Part shown: positions 25,447-37,836 of the stretch, in pieces | How positions within the stretch are numbered: the stretch's first letter is position 1 | How the letters are laid out: the number at the start of each line of letters is the position of its first letter | NCBI GenBank assembly: GCA_033239525.1 | Contig: BSYO01000024.1 | Span: 14,627,268-14,691,267, forward strand | DNA length: 64,000 bases | Direction: 5' to 3' | Source of the DNA: Nepenthes gracilis | Taxonomy: Eukaryota > Streptophyta > Magnoliopsida > Caryophyllales > Nepenthaceae | The notes under the pieces: model-generated | The model's input: the letters and a program-made list of their open reading frames with translations, nothing else | Told to the model about the DNA's origin: nothing | Databases searched by the model: none | Made by a program: the position numbers and the translations under genes

Positions 25447-28400
25447 GGTAATTTCATTCTCTGGCAAGAAAGGGTGAAGAACATTTTCACTAGAGAATGG
25501 ACGATAAGGCGCTAAAGAAGAAGGAAGAGAAACCTGCAAAGTTGACCGATGACGAATGGCAAGACAAAAGAGATCTTGCAAATTGTACTATCAAACTCTG
25601 CCTGGCGGACAACACTCTCCAGGAATTGCTTGGCTTGGCTGACCCGGCAGAAGTTGGAAAGCCGGTATAAGTCCAAATCCTTGACAACCTGACTTCATGT
25701 AAAGAAGCAATTCTACGGTCTACGGTTGTCAGAAGGAGGAAGCTTTGAGAAGCATTTGGACCAGTTCAACCGGATATTGACACAGATGTCCGCCCATGAA
25801 GAAGAGATCAAGGAGAAGGACAAGGCGTTGGTCCTGCTGGCCTCTCTGCCAGCCTCCCACGATCATATAGTCACAACCTTACTGTTTGGCAAAGATACTT
25901 TGAAGCTGGATGCGATTATCGCTTCCTTACTCATGAATGAGTCAAGGAGGTCACAAGGGGCCTCGACATCTGAAGTACTTGTGACTGAATCCAGGGGAAG
26001 AAGTAGAGGCCGTGGTCAAAAATAAGGAGAGAAAGCTCGCAGCAAGTCAAGATCGAGGTATCAAAACCTTGAGTGTCACCACTGTGGCAAGAAGGGCCAC
26101 ATTAAGAAGCATTGCTTCAAATGGAAGCGAAAAAATACGAAAAAAGAAGAAGGTGACAGTGAACGGGCAGAGGAAAGGTCCTCCGTCTCAGTAGTGATAG
26201 CAGGCGGTCTCCTGCTGACATGTGAAGGAGACGTGGCAAATGTGACGGACGAGGAGTCCGACTCAGTGATTGACTCTGGTGCCACCTTGCACGTCACATC
26301 CAGAAGGCAGCTGTTTACATCATATACTCCAGGAGATTTTGGAGTAATAAGAATGGAGAATGAAGGAACATCTCCCATTGTAGGCAGAGGAGATGTTATC
26401 CTGGTCACAAATAACGGGACAAAGCTAATTTTGAAGGACGTACGTCATGTCCCTGACATCCGGCTGAATGTCATCTCAGCCGGATGCCTGGATGATGAAG
26501 GTTATTGCAATACCTTCTGCGAAGGCGAGTAGAAGCTGACAAGAGAATCTCTTATTGTAGCAAGAGGAAAGAAGGCCGCCGGCCTGTATCTGATGAAGGC
26601 CTGTGCAGTGGCAGGAGATGTGAATACCACAGCCAGCACAGAGACGATGGACCTGTGGTATAGAAGGCTAAATTACATGAGTAATGAAGGGCTGTCCTGC
26701 TTGGCCAAGAAAGGCCTGATCACTGGAGCAAAGGAGGAAGGACAAAAGACATATCCTCATTACTTGGCTGGAAAGCAAAGGAGAGTCACATTTCATGGAG
26801 ACTCGTTCGGTCCAAAGGCGAAGCTCCTAGAACTAGTTCACACAGATGTGTGTGGGCCATTCAGAGAAAAGTCTTTTGGTGGAGCCCAATATTTTATTTC
26901 TTTCATCGACGACTGTTCAAGAAGGTTGTGGGTTTACCCACTCAAGACCAAAGATCAGGTCATTGGTATTTTTGAGCAGTTCTATGCTCTTGTGGAGCGT
27001 CAGACGGGAAAGAAGCTGAAGGCCATCCGTAGTGACAACGGCGGCGAATACTTGGGGCCTTTTGATACCTACTGCCGATCACATGACATTAGACACCAAA
27101 GGACACCACCAAAGACTCCACAGTTGAATGGAGTGGCAGAACGGATGAATCGTACGCTCCTGGAGAGAATACGCTGCATGTTTTCCGAAGCAAAGCTTCA
27201 TGCTTCATTCTGGGCAGAAGCACTCCGGACGGCGGCCTACATCATCAACAGGTCGCCCAGCAAGCCTTTGATGGGTGAAGTGATAGAAAAGATATGGACG
27301 GATAAGGAGCCGTCCTATGACATTTGCGAGTATTCGGATGCAAAGTATTCGTACATGTCCCAAGAAATGAAAGGACAAAGCTAGAGCCAAAGACGACTCA
27401 GTGCGTCTTTTTAGGCTACGGGGAAGATGAACTGGGCTACCGGTTCTATGATCCAGCCACCAGGAAACTCGTCCGGTCTAGGGACGTAACCTTTGTCGAG
27501 AATGAGACGATTGAAGATATTGGCGGAAATGCCAAGTGTAATGATGTGCAAAGCGGACCAAGGAGTCTTTGAAGGTGTCCGTCAGTTGAGGCCTTCCTAG
27601 AAGGAGAGGATCCTGATCAGGGGACGGTTGAGAATAATGAAGGGGAAGTCATGGCTCCGGATGACACCAATGATGAAGTTGTTCCTCAACCAACTGGAAA
27701 TGTCTCTGTTAGACGGTCCTCATGTGACAGACGACCGTCCATCCACCTGTCACCAAATGAATATGTAATGCTCACTGATATTGGAGAGCCCGAGGATTAT
27801 GAAGAGGCAATGAAGGACGACAGCAAAGAGGACTGGCTGGAAGCCATGAAGGAGGAGATGAGCTCCCTTCATAAAAATCACACCTTTGACTTGGTAAAAC
27901 TTCATAAGGAGAAGAAGGCCCTCAAGAACAAATGGGTCTATCGCCAAGCGGGACAAGAATACCAAGAAGCCTAAGTACAATGCACGGTTGGTCTTTGAAG
28001 GGCTTCACTAACAAAATGGGATTGATTTTGATGAGATCTTTGCCCGGTTGTCAAAATGTCCTCCGTCTAGGTAGTCTTGCTCCGGCTGCCGCCCGTGGAG
28101 TTGGAGGTTGAACAAATGGATGTCCGGACAGCGTTCCTCCATGGTAAGCTTGAGGAGGAGATCTACATGGAGCAACCGGAGGGGTTCAAAGCCAAAGGAA
28201 AGGAGGAACTTGTTTGTCGCCTAAAGAAAAGTCTGTTCCGGATTAAGCAAGCTCCTAGGCAATGGTACAAGAAGTTCGAGTGGGTCATGACCAGTCAGGG
28301 ATATCGGCGAACAACTCATGACCATTGCGTATTTGTACAAAAGTTCTCGGATGATGATTTTGTTATTCTTCTCCTTTACGTAGACGACATGCTGATCGTC

Positions 28401-29340
28401 AGACGCAATGGAGATCGGATAAATAAGCTGAAGGAGCAGCTTGGACAATCATTTGCCATGAAGGACCTTGGATCGGCTAAGCAGATTCTGGGAGTCAGAA
28501 TCTTACGCGATCGGAAGGCAAGGAAGTTATGGTTGTCTCAAGAGAACTATCTTGAGAAAGTGCTCCAACAATTCAACATGGAGAAATCAAAGCCCGTGTG
28601 TATAACGTCCGCGAATCACTACAGGCTGAGCGCTCGTCAATGCCCGACTACGGATGACGAGAGGAAATACATGAAAGGCGTTCCCTACTCATCGCCTATG
28701 GAAGCTCCGATGCTCAAGTGCACAGGACAGGACATAGCTCATGCCGTCGGAGATCCCCGATTTCTGTCCAATCCGGAAAGGAACAACAGTCCGATAAAAT
28801 GGATCATGAGGGTATATTCGGGATACTTCCAAGAGGTGCTTGTATCTTCGAAGCATAAAACCGCATGATTAGTGGGATACTCGTGACGCAAACATGGCCG
28901 GGAGATGTTGACACACGCAATCCACATCGGGTTACTTGATAAAATTTACGGGCGGTGCAGTTTCTTGGCAATCTAAGTTACAAAAATGTGTAGCTCTATC
29001 CACAACTGAAACCGAATATATTGCAGTTACGGAAGCTTGTAAGGAGATGCTGTGGATGAAGGAGTTCGTTTAGGAGTTAGGCATCCAACAGGAGAAATAT
29101 GTGGTACTTTGTGACAGTCAGAGTGCCATTCATTTATGTAAGAGCTCCTCATTTCATTCCAGATCTAAGCACATTGATACACGATATCATTGGGTGCGAG
29201 ATATGCTGGATGAATGACTTCTGTCATTAGAAAAGGTTAGCACGGAAGAGAATGGGGCAGACATGATGACAAAGATTCTACCGAAAGGAAAGAATGAGGC
29301 ATGCTGCAAGATGGTCGGACTAACAGAGTTAACTTCCTCA
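25447..29340 (+). pseudogene. Ty1/copia gag-pol, decayed
   Basis: Domains follow the copia order on the plus strand: a gag core (SEGGSFEKHLDQFNRIL near 25727), a CCHC knuckle (CHHCGKKGHIKKHC, 26074-26115), an aspartic protease (DSGAT, 26272), integrase (acidic residues at 26845, 27034 and 27139), reverse transcriptase (YVDDM near 28377) and RNase H (to about 29330). Integrase before RT separates it from gypsy. Many lesions break it: a frame change near 25495, stops at 25668, 25690, 26023, 26530 and 27382, frame changes near 27320 and 27950, and stops at 27570, 28070 and 28866. The integrase zinc finger has lost a His and a Cys (LNYMS, YPHYLAG). It cannot move by itself. Confidence 0.93.
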
Positions 29341-29345
29341 TGGTC

Positions 29346-29356
29346 GAGAGGGGAAG
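29346..29356 (+). other. Polypurine tract of the copia element
   Basis: GAGAGGGGAAG lies two bases before the start of the right LTR, the expected place for the plus-strand primer of an LTR element. Confidence 0.75.
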
Positions 29357-29358
29357 TT

Positions 29359-30015
29359 TGTTGAAAATCTCTCCCATGAAGAAATTTCGGTCAACTGAAT
29401 GTTGACCGGATGGGCGGTCAACATGACGTTGACTAGAAGGACGGTCAACAAGATGTTGACCGGCCTGTCTTAGAAGGATGGTCTACAAGGATGACCGGCT
29501 CATTAAGGCAACTCAGAGTACCTGCCATGACTAAAGGGGAGTAAGTTGACCTGCCTATTTAAGTAACCTTGGAAATCCAAGACAACAGACCTGCCTTCTG
29601 CTGCTGCAGGCGTGCGCCGTCTACTGCTAGGCTGATACATGCCTCTTCGGAACCGTGCACCAACCACGAGGAAGGACATGCTGGTTCAGTTGCTGAGACC
29701 TTTGTATATCCTTATATATATGTGTGGGTGGTAAGTAGAAAGAGTAGTGTAGAGTGTAGAAGAGCAGAGTGTGTGAGAGTAAGAAAGAAAAACAGAGGAG
29801 TGGAAGAAGGCCCGACTGAGTGTGTGAGCATTTCTGTCTTACTGTTTGTAATCTCTATCTCAGACATAGTGTAATTTTTCGGACTCAACGTCCCGTGGTT
29901 TTTTCCTTGATTCATAAGGATTTTTCACGTAAATATCGGTTGTCATTATTCTTTCTTTCCTTCTCTTCGATCCCTTTGTGCTTGTGACGGTAGGCCGCCC
30001 CATTTCCGGCCAATA
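29359..30015 (+). mobile_element. Right LTR of the copia element (657 bp)
   Basis: It starts TGTTGAAAATC after the polypurine tract and ends GGCCAATA, where the left LTR has GGCCAACA, so the terminal CA has mutated to TA. It is followed by AAACA, which also occurs at the start of host segment A (24099-24103) and is the probable target-site duplication. A TATA run (CTTATATATATGTG) is near 29710. U3 holds three GGTCAAC...GTTGAC palindromes at exact 27-bp spacing (29389-29461). Confidence 0.9.
29389..29461. promoter_or_regulatory. Array of three paired W-box-like palindromes in the copia U3
   Basis: GGTCAAC at 29389, 29416 and 29443 is paired each time with GTTGAC(C) at 29401, 29428 and 29455. 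A fourth, degenerate pair is at 29479-29496, and a further single GTTGACC lies near 29544. TTGAC is the core bound by plant WRKY factors. That the array drives expression is inference; it lies about 250-320 bases upstream of the TATA run. Confidence 0.6.
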
Positions 30016-31125
30016 AAACAGAAATGGGAGGAATCACCGCCGCCCGCTGCTTCGGTTCTCTCCGACGGCTGACGTTGCTCCGACCGATGAGGAAGAAAAA
30101 TGACGCCCCAAGTGACAGCCGTTGCATGATATTATTTATGGAGCCAAATAATTTTTTTTCCTATTTCATAAAAAAACATGCATTTTTTTTAATAAAAAAA
30201 AAGGTCCGATATCTTAGCGCCCCTCATTTCGTATCATCAGTGACATATTGATGAGAGTTCCACATTGAAAAGCTGGAGGCAAAACCTCCAGCTTATAAGT
30301 TAGGGGGCTCTCCATCCTACTAGGCCGGTCTTTTGGGATGGACTCTCCCTCTGACTTATGCTCGTATTAAATGGTGCTTTCATTGAGAGCAGTCCCGGCC
30401 CGGAGAGGCCTACCTACGGAGGGTTCTGACCAGAAAGGGCTACCTGCGGAGGGGCTGGCCTGCTACCGGTGTGTCGGAGCGGAATAAAGCGACGCAAAGT
30501 GAAAGCCGCTGAGTGAAGTGTCGCGAGTCGGCCCGAGGTCGCGGCTGTTGAAGGAAGGAGGAATGATACGAGTCCCACATTAGAAAGTTGGATGCAAAAC
30601 CTCCAGCTTATAAGTTAGGGGGCTCTCCATCCTACTAAAAAAATATTTTTTTATTAAAAAATATTTTTTATTATTTTAATAATAAAAAAATAATAAATAT
30701 CAAATTTCTATCTAACGGCTACAATATATCATACGGAACTGTATCATAGCACCCCTGTTTTCCTATGTAGCTCTCGCAATAAGTAGGGAGAAATGCTGAA
30801 TTGTGTTTACATCCAACGTCTAAATACGAGTATAATAAAATATATCCTGACATAAATATAATGTGTTAACAAACACAAATGAAGTAAATAAATGGCACGA
30901 CTCGATATATATAATTGTTTAATTAGAAAAGGTAGTATTTGCGTAATATCAAAAGACATATTTGTCACATAATATGATTTGATAAAACATGTTGATAATG
31001 CTTGATATATTATATGATTGTAAACTTCTAACAAGTGAAAAAATATTTAAGAGGTCAACATATAGTATAAAATGTATTAATCCTGCATGTTTAATAATAG
31101 TGACATATTAAATTATTTTTTGAGA
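30016..31125 (+). repeat. Host segment A, right copy flanking the copia element
   Basis: It matches 24099-25033 from AAACAGAAATGGGAGG to AAATTATTTTTTGAGA and then continues into unrelated host flank (AATATATAAATATAAAATC). Compared with the left copy it lacks the stretch matching about 24332-24560 and carries a TRIM element there instead. Its exon-like start (ATG 30024) has the donor changed from GGTGAGG to GATGAGG. Confidence 0.85.
30249..30637 (+). mobile_element. TRIM-like miniature LTR retrotransposon (389 bp)
   Basis: Two 74-bp terminal direct repeats (30249-30322 and 30564-30637) both run from TGAT(G/A) to CCATCCTACTA. A purine tract (GAAGGAAGGAGGAA) lies directly before the second repeat, as expected of a PPT. 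The ~240-bp interior has no coding capacity. The first repeat holds a perfect 8-bp hairpin (GCTGGAGG/CCTCCAGC). No clear target-site duplication is seen; the insertion coincides with loss of ~230 bp of host segment. A TRIM is the best fit; ends ...CTA rather than CA are unusual. Confidence 0.75.
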
Positions 31126-32797
31126 AATATATAAATATAAAATCTAATATGACTATTTTGTATTATAAATATGTTAATCTCTCAATAACATAGATTTATT
31201 TATCTCATATACATAATTAAAACAAATCAAAATTATCTTATTTCTTATCTTATAATTTTACGTTGAATTATATATGATAACTTCGACGACTTGAAACATC
31301 GTATCAAGTTTTCTACTCAAGTTTAATTCCAATTTGATGAGTCTTTATATTCGAATTATTGTACAAATTGAGAGTTATTTGATTTAAATAATAGATTGAA
31401 TTAAAGCGGATCTGATCATCATTGCCACGAGAATTTGGAAGTTGCATGCCACAATGAACAAATAAGAGATCAAAGGATGTCAAAACTTGCTCTCTAATAT
31501 ATTATCCGATACTCAAATTAGAAATCATTCTGTATTAGAAAAAAAATGGAGGAATGTAAACATGAATGGGGAAGTGTGTGTATTACAAAGGATTGAGTTT
31601 TGAGAAGTACGCTCGAATAAAAGCAACTTTGAAAGGTGCACTCTCTGAGAAAAGCAGCTTTGGAATGGATACACTCTTTGGAAGTGTGGTTTTGCTAGAC
31701 CCTAATATGAACGAACACCAAAGAGGGGGAGTATATGTTTGTATTCGAGAGTTAACCATCTAGTTGCTCGTTCAGAGGACTAGGGTTTTCCCTCTCTCAT
31801 GCCTAAGAGGGGATATATACATAAGGATGACCAATTTAGTCTTTCTCTTAGATTTCACGGCTGATAACAATTGCCTGCATTGATTTTTTGAATTGTCCCA
31901 ATAATCTCGGGGACCAGTTTTGGTAATTGCTACTATTTGAGAATATTTTTTCGCTACCAGAGCGATCATGGAAAGTATCACATGACAATTTTCGTCTGAA
32001 AAATCTTGAGAGCAATGTGCAATTGTGGGATAATATTATTGGTATATTTGCTAAACTATTTGGCTGATTATGGCAAATATGGTTTGCCCACACGCACTGA
32101 GTTGTAAAAATTGTCAATTGTTGAGTTGGAGAGTCGGCAGCTAAGGCAGGGCATCACAAAACCCTTGTTGTTCGTTGCCTGCTAAGCGGTTTCGAGTAAA
32201 TCTACTTGAGCCACTCGTGTTACTTTTCAGATCTGGGGCTAATGAAACATTATGTTGGGATTTCGTCTCTTGAGCTTCTTTTCTTCAAGTATATTCGATT
32301 TTGGACTGATCCACAGATAGCCATATCGATCATAATTGAAATTTTATTCAACAACATTGATATCTCATACTTTATATATTCAGTCTAATAGTCCAATTAT
32401 TTTCATTTCTTAGAAGAGGAATATTATCTTTAAACTATGATATGCTATTTTAATACCATCTATTAAAAGGTTTGGATATATCTCCATGTTTTTACACCGT
32501 TTTAACAATAGTGAAGAAATCATAATTTATTTCTTAAATTGACCTATGCCCCAAAAAATTTTTTTTATTTTTTAATTACTTATAAGTGCATCCAAAAAAT
32601 TCTTAAATTAAATAATTATATTTCAATAAAATTATATATATTTTTAAAAAAAGAACAGTAAAGCATTTCCGAGATGACCTGACCCAAGATTTGTTCATGA
32701 CCCGTCTATATTGGGGAAGAGACCCGGCTCCCTAGTTGCTTTACCGTCTTCCAGAAATCGGAAACGAGAATCGTACGTGATAGGCGAGGAAAGAAAG
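31126..32797. other. Spacer, then promoter and leader of the complex I subunit gene
   Basis: 31126-31540 is AT-rich. 31550-32200 is more balanced in composition and may be an old repeat, but it shows no named domain or flanking duplication. The last ~100 bases before ATG 32798 are the likely leader. No confident TATA or other motif can be pointed to. Confidence 0.4.
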
Positions 32798-35700
32798 ATG
32801 GTGGTGATGGAGAAGCTGAGGATGTTCGTGGCTCAAGAGCCAGTCGTTGCTGCCTCGTGCCTCATTGCTGGTGTTGGTATACTTCGCGTTCTCTCTCATC
32901 AATCAAAACCCTAACAGCGGAGTGACGAGCTTTTCGTTTTTGGTAATCCTGAGTGGTTCAGTTGATAAAATTTTGATGGTTATGATACTAGTTCGAACTT
33001 GAGATTTAATTCTTCTGAAAGTGAATTTGATGATCACTTAGTCTGGTGATCTGTCACTTACGGTGTTAGTCATTGACTGCAATTGCTTGCCGTTGATATT
33101 AAAATGTCTTCTTCAATGTTAATTATTGTGCTTATGGTGTGTATTTACATTGACTGAATTAAAAAATCTCTCTGAGTAGCTGATGAATCAATAGGGCAAT
33201 CAAGCGGGCTTCTTCATGTAGTTTTGCCGCTTATGGAGCAAGGAATCGGGTGCTGTAGCAAATTCAATAAGTTTTGAATTCAGCAAAACTGCTTGTTTTT
33301 CAATGGAGAGAAGGACGTACGATTATCTTTTCGGAAAATTTCCAGATGATTTGATGTTAGTGTAAGGATTTGAGTCCTACTTCCTAGTTCCTAGTATCCC
33401 ACCTCGTGTGTGTGGTGTCACCATCATTGGAATCCTAGTGCTATGTTGGACTCTCTTGGATGTGCTCTATTAATGATTAGAGTTGATATATTGGTATGAA
33501 GGTGTTGAACTTGGGTAAAGGTGATTTTGTTGAGGTTGACAAAATCAATTTATCTCTACACTATATGATAAGTTTGTAGATTAGATTCGTATTGATGGGT
33601 TTGGATGTGAGCTGGGAGGTTGGAAGGGACGGTCTATCATTGAGATAATGCCTATTACATTGTCTATTAATTTATTTCCACTATCATCCTGTATATTCCA
33701 GGTCAACCTCTAATGAATTTAGAACCCGTGAAACACAATTTTAAAGGATTGGAAAGAGCATTTAATAAGAGTTTATTCTATATGCTCTTTCATATTATTG
33801 CTTGTTATCCTTCTCAAAGATGTTTCTCTTGATTATGTTGTTTCATGTCTTATGATGTTCAGGAATTTTCCTTCCAGCAGTGGTGAGGCCTATATTGGAT
33901 TCCATGGAATCATCCAAGCAAGCCCCTCAACCTGCTTTAAGTGATGTGAGTATCTACATTAAGAATTCTTGTATAAATGCTGCATTATGGCTGAGAATTT
34001 GTTGCTCCATCACTTTTTTGTTCATTTTTGCTGTATATTTTTTTTGGGGGGGAGGGGGCGGGTTCCTTAGTTTCATTAACATATTGCTGATGATGCTTGA
34101 TGAATTGCGAAACATGATATGTTTGTTATTTTTCCCGAATCTATGAAGTTTAACTGCATCTTGCAAGGTCTAGAATCAACACTTCATGGCCTCTTTGGGA
34201 GCATATATCATGAACCCTTTTGTCTGAACTAGGTTACAACTCTTTGTTGAATTAGTCTATTAACTCTAGCTAGTGGAAGATAAGTGCATAGTAATGCTTG
34301 TGCATTTTCAATAGATAATTGGATGGGCAAACCTGTCAAAGATGCCTATATTCCTTCCTACTTGCTCCATGTATCAATTTAGCAAATGCTAGCAATAATA
34401 TGCACTGTTCCTTACTGTAATGGAAAAAGGAATTTATATATTAATTTCAACTTCTCATGCAATGAGTTATGCCAGGGGTGGGTTACGGTGATCAGGTTTT
34501 ATTGACACCAATCAAATCGAAATGTAATTATTGGAGATCTGTCCATAAAAGCTGATGTCTCAAAGAGAGTGGTGGGGGGAACAACCCATGCCTGTGGCTT
34601 ATGGACGAAGAGGTCTTGGCTGCAGATTTTAATGTTGAAAGTGGATGGTTAGGGACGGGTGACAGGTAGGGTTATTAGGGAGTCAAACTAGAGTTTGAGA
34701 AAGTAGAGCATGAATGAAGTAATGCATACACACCCATGGATGGGAGGGAGGAAGAATTCTTAAAATGAGGCTAATAGTCCAGCGTGAGATGCAGAGATAG
34801 AAAATTGTGCTTTATGATTGAAAAATTGGGAGATTTTAACTTCTTTATGAAGCAGTGGCACTTGCTCTTTAATGCATGTAGTTTGGAAGATCTATACTGC
34901 TCTTTAACTTCATGGTTCCATTCTACAAGAATGCCGAATCAGTCTCTTGAATATGTTATCATAGTTTAATATAAAGGTCATGCATTTGTCCATACTTGGT
35001 TTTTTTAGTCATTCGCTTGTATTCAAATCTTTTATGATCTAATCAAAGAACCAACACCTAAATACAGAACAAGGAATTCTCAAAATTTTGCAATCTTAGC
35101 AAAGTGCCATTTTGGCTCCCATTTGTTTCAATTTGGATCCAAAAAGCAAATGACTTTTAAGATAGAACAGAGAGAAGCTGAAAAAAATGAGGCTAATGGT
35201 CCGGTGCAGGATGTGGATTTCAAACTACGGACTTCATTATTGAAATTTTAAAAGGAAACTATCATGAGAACAGTGCTTTGGCTGTGCAACTCCCATACTA
35301 TCTGGGCTAGGATAGGGTCATCCTACTATCTCTGGGTAACAAAAGAAAGAAATACCAAAGAAAACAATTGAGGTAGCAAGGCAAGCATGTATTGGCACCC
35401 AGAATGTGGTTTATGAGTATCAAGCCAAGCAATGTGGTGTGCCTCTATATGGCAAGGTTGCCCACTAAATACTGGAAGTGATGTCCCATGACAAAACATC
35501 CATACTTAGGCTTTTGCTCTGGATTGAATTCAATAATTTCATGGTGTAATCCAGAGAATGAACACCTGAACATGATTAATTCTGTTCAACTGTAAAATAT
35601 TGCACAACAATCAAGGACAAACTACTTATTTGGTTCTCAGACAACTGCATCATGTATCAAATGTGATTGTTTTTTGGTTACAGCAAAATGTCATTTTCGA

Positions 35701-37836
35701 TGATATTCTCTTTTGCTTTGATAAATATCGACTGTGGTGGCCCTCTCTTTTTGACACATTGGTCTCTCATTACTGGCATTACAATAGGGATATTTGTTGT
35801 TTCTGTACTGTTAGTTGAAAACTTTGAGTCGTGTGGGTGTCCGTCTGTCTAAGAGTCGGATTAGTTTTTCTTCGAAGTGCTTTCCTCATTCTGTAAGTGA
35901 CATTTCCTTGCTTTGTGATCAAGGGAGATTAGGTCTGGCTTCCTGGATAAGAGACAAGTTTTTCTCCTGTTTCTATATCCTTCAGGCCTTTGAAAACTCT
36001 AGCAAATTACTGAGCCCTTGGAACTCCTGTTTTTAGGCTTGAATGGCCCAGTTGAGAGAGAAATAAGAGATCTGCTATTATATCTGCAATCTTAGAGGAT
36101 GAACCGGCCACTACAATGAAACCATTCCAGCTCCCCTTCATAGGACAGTAATAATAGAACTTTGTAACATTAGAAAGTTTCAAAGCATTGCTGCAATAAA
36201 TCTTCTTTTGCCTCGAAAGACCCCTCCTCCCTCTCTGGCTTATCATTCTATGCATAAGAAAGTGGGTGTCCTCCATTGTCTTACTATGCCCAATCATCCA
36301 CTAGTGGCAGAGAATCCCCCTGACAGGATGTGATGGTATGCCAAAATATCACTTGAATGATTGCACCAGATTATCTATCAAGATTCAAGAGACAATCCTT
36401 TGGAGATTTCTTCTCCCAGATCAGCACAGTTAATACTCGCTTGCTAAACTTGAACTTTGTTGCTATCATATATGAGAATGACACGTTTACTACATACTAA
36501 ATTAGGAACCTGATGGATGGGTACAGTTTTTTCTTTCTTAAATTTTTCTTTGGATCATAAATGATGATGCGTCAGCAACATCACTCATAAAAAGAGCCAT
36601 GATTTGGCTCAACAATCTGAGAGGAAGGCGACTAAAACGCTTTAAAGTCTGCTGATGTAGTGGTACTCTGGATATTTATTCGAAAAACAAAAATGGTTAA
36701 CTTGTCAAGCCATGGGAAAACCATTAGCTGGCATGGATTGTCCAACACAAGGGTGTTCCTACTCCAGTGGGTCTAATTTACCAATAAAAGAAACAAATGA
36801 AAAAAGAGATTTAAATTTAAGGATGTGTTTGAACCTAGGAAAATTTGAAGAAAAGGAAATTTATGAGAAAAAATAAAAACTAAGAGAAAAAAAGGAAAAT
36901 CATTTTTTTAAATTTGAATATTATAATATATATTTTCCATCATATTTTTTCCTTGTAGTTTTCAATTCAATCCAAATATAAAAAAATATTTTTCCTTAAT
37001 TTTCTTTTTCTTTTCTTCAAAATTTAAGTATTCTACTAAATTGTCCACTGTCCTCAATTTGAAAGATTCACTTCTTTAGTTTCTTATTGCCCTTATGAAC
37101 TTCATCTTCAAATTTTCAGAATGGGCACCATAAATCGCTTTGATGGTATCCTCACAAAAATTGCAACCAATATAAATAGCAAGTGGATCTAATGAACACT
37201 CCCGGTTGTGACCATTTCGTTTTGCATTTTCCGTCTCTAATTTTTGTTAATTTGGAAACGTGGTTTGGTTGTGAAACATATTTTATCATTTGTTTTCGTG
37301 GCTGAAAGCTAGCTTAAAACTGGTTCAATTAGGCAGGCCCTGTCAAAGATTTGTAGGCATTGATATAAATGTTGGCTGATATGTATTGATCTCGAGTCCT
37401 TCAATACTGCGATAATATTGTGATATATTAATCGTATCGGTGATATATTGTCCAATATGGCTCCTTCAACTTACTATTTTTAGAATTTTTTTTAATATAT
37501 CTGGTGCTAATACGTATTATCCGAAATGACTAACAGCAATACGGCGCAGCCGATACTGATACTAATATTTTCATCCATTTTCAATCTTTTGAATAGCATG
37601 CACTCTTGTTTCAGCTGCATGGTGGATGCTGCTGTTTCTTCGGGGATAGTATGATCAAATTGGGAAAGTCGTCAGCCATTGTGAATTATTCGTTGAATTT
37701 TTTTCTTTCTGCATGGTGTACAGCTGAAAATTTTGTTCATTTCCTGTTGTAGGTATTTTAATCAGATGTAATGAGATTGATTGTTCTTGCATCCTTGCAG
37801 GTTGTTGCCGGTATGACTGGCAAAAAACACGGGTGA
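32798..37836 (+). CDS. Mitochondrial complex I small subunit, B9/NDUFA3-like (65 aa)
   Basis: Three exons, 32798-32876, 33863-33945 and 37801-37836 (TGA), join in phase across GT-AG introns of 986 and 3,855 bases. The product is 65 residues: it starts MVVMEKLRMFVAQEPVV, continues through one hydrophobic segment (SCLIAGVGIFLPAVV, residues ~20-34) and ends SDVVAGMTGKKHG. This agrees with the plant protein once labelled 'fiber protein' (Arabidopsis At2g46540 from memory), listed as an accessory subunit of mitochondrial NADH dehydrogenase equivalent to B9/NDUFA3. The sequence shows a single-span membrane protein without a classic cleavable presequence; the complex assignment is family knowledge. 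The last exon encodes only 11 residues. The long second intron holds repeats but no second gene that I can support. Confidence 0.85.
36843..37030. repeat. AT-rich imperfect inverted repeat, MITE-like
   Basis: AAATTTGAAGAAAAGGAAA near 36840 pairs with TTTTCTTCAAAATTT near 37015, and the purine-rich left arm mirrors the pyrimidine-rich right arm over ~70 bases. It lies in the second intron of the complex I gene. Flanking duplications are not clear, so MITE is only a suggestion. Confidence 0.35.

Noticed and set aside
36007..36297. 96-codon minus-strand frame in intron 2 of the complex I gene
   Set aside because: No recognised family, no partner exon and a composition like the rest of the intron.
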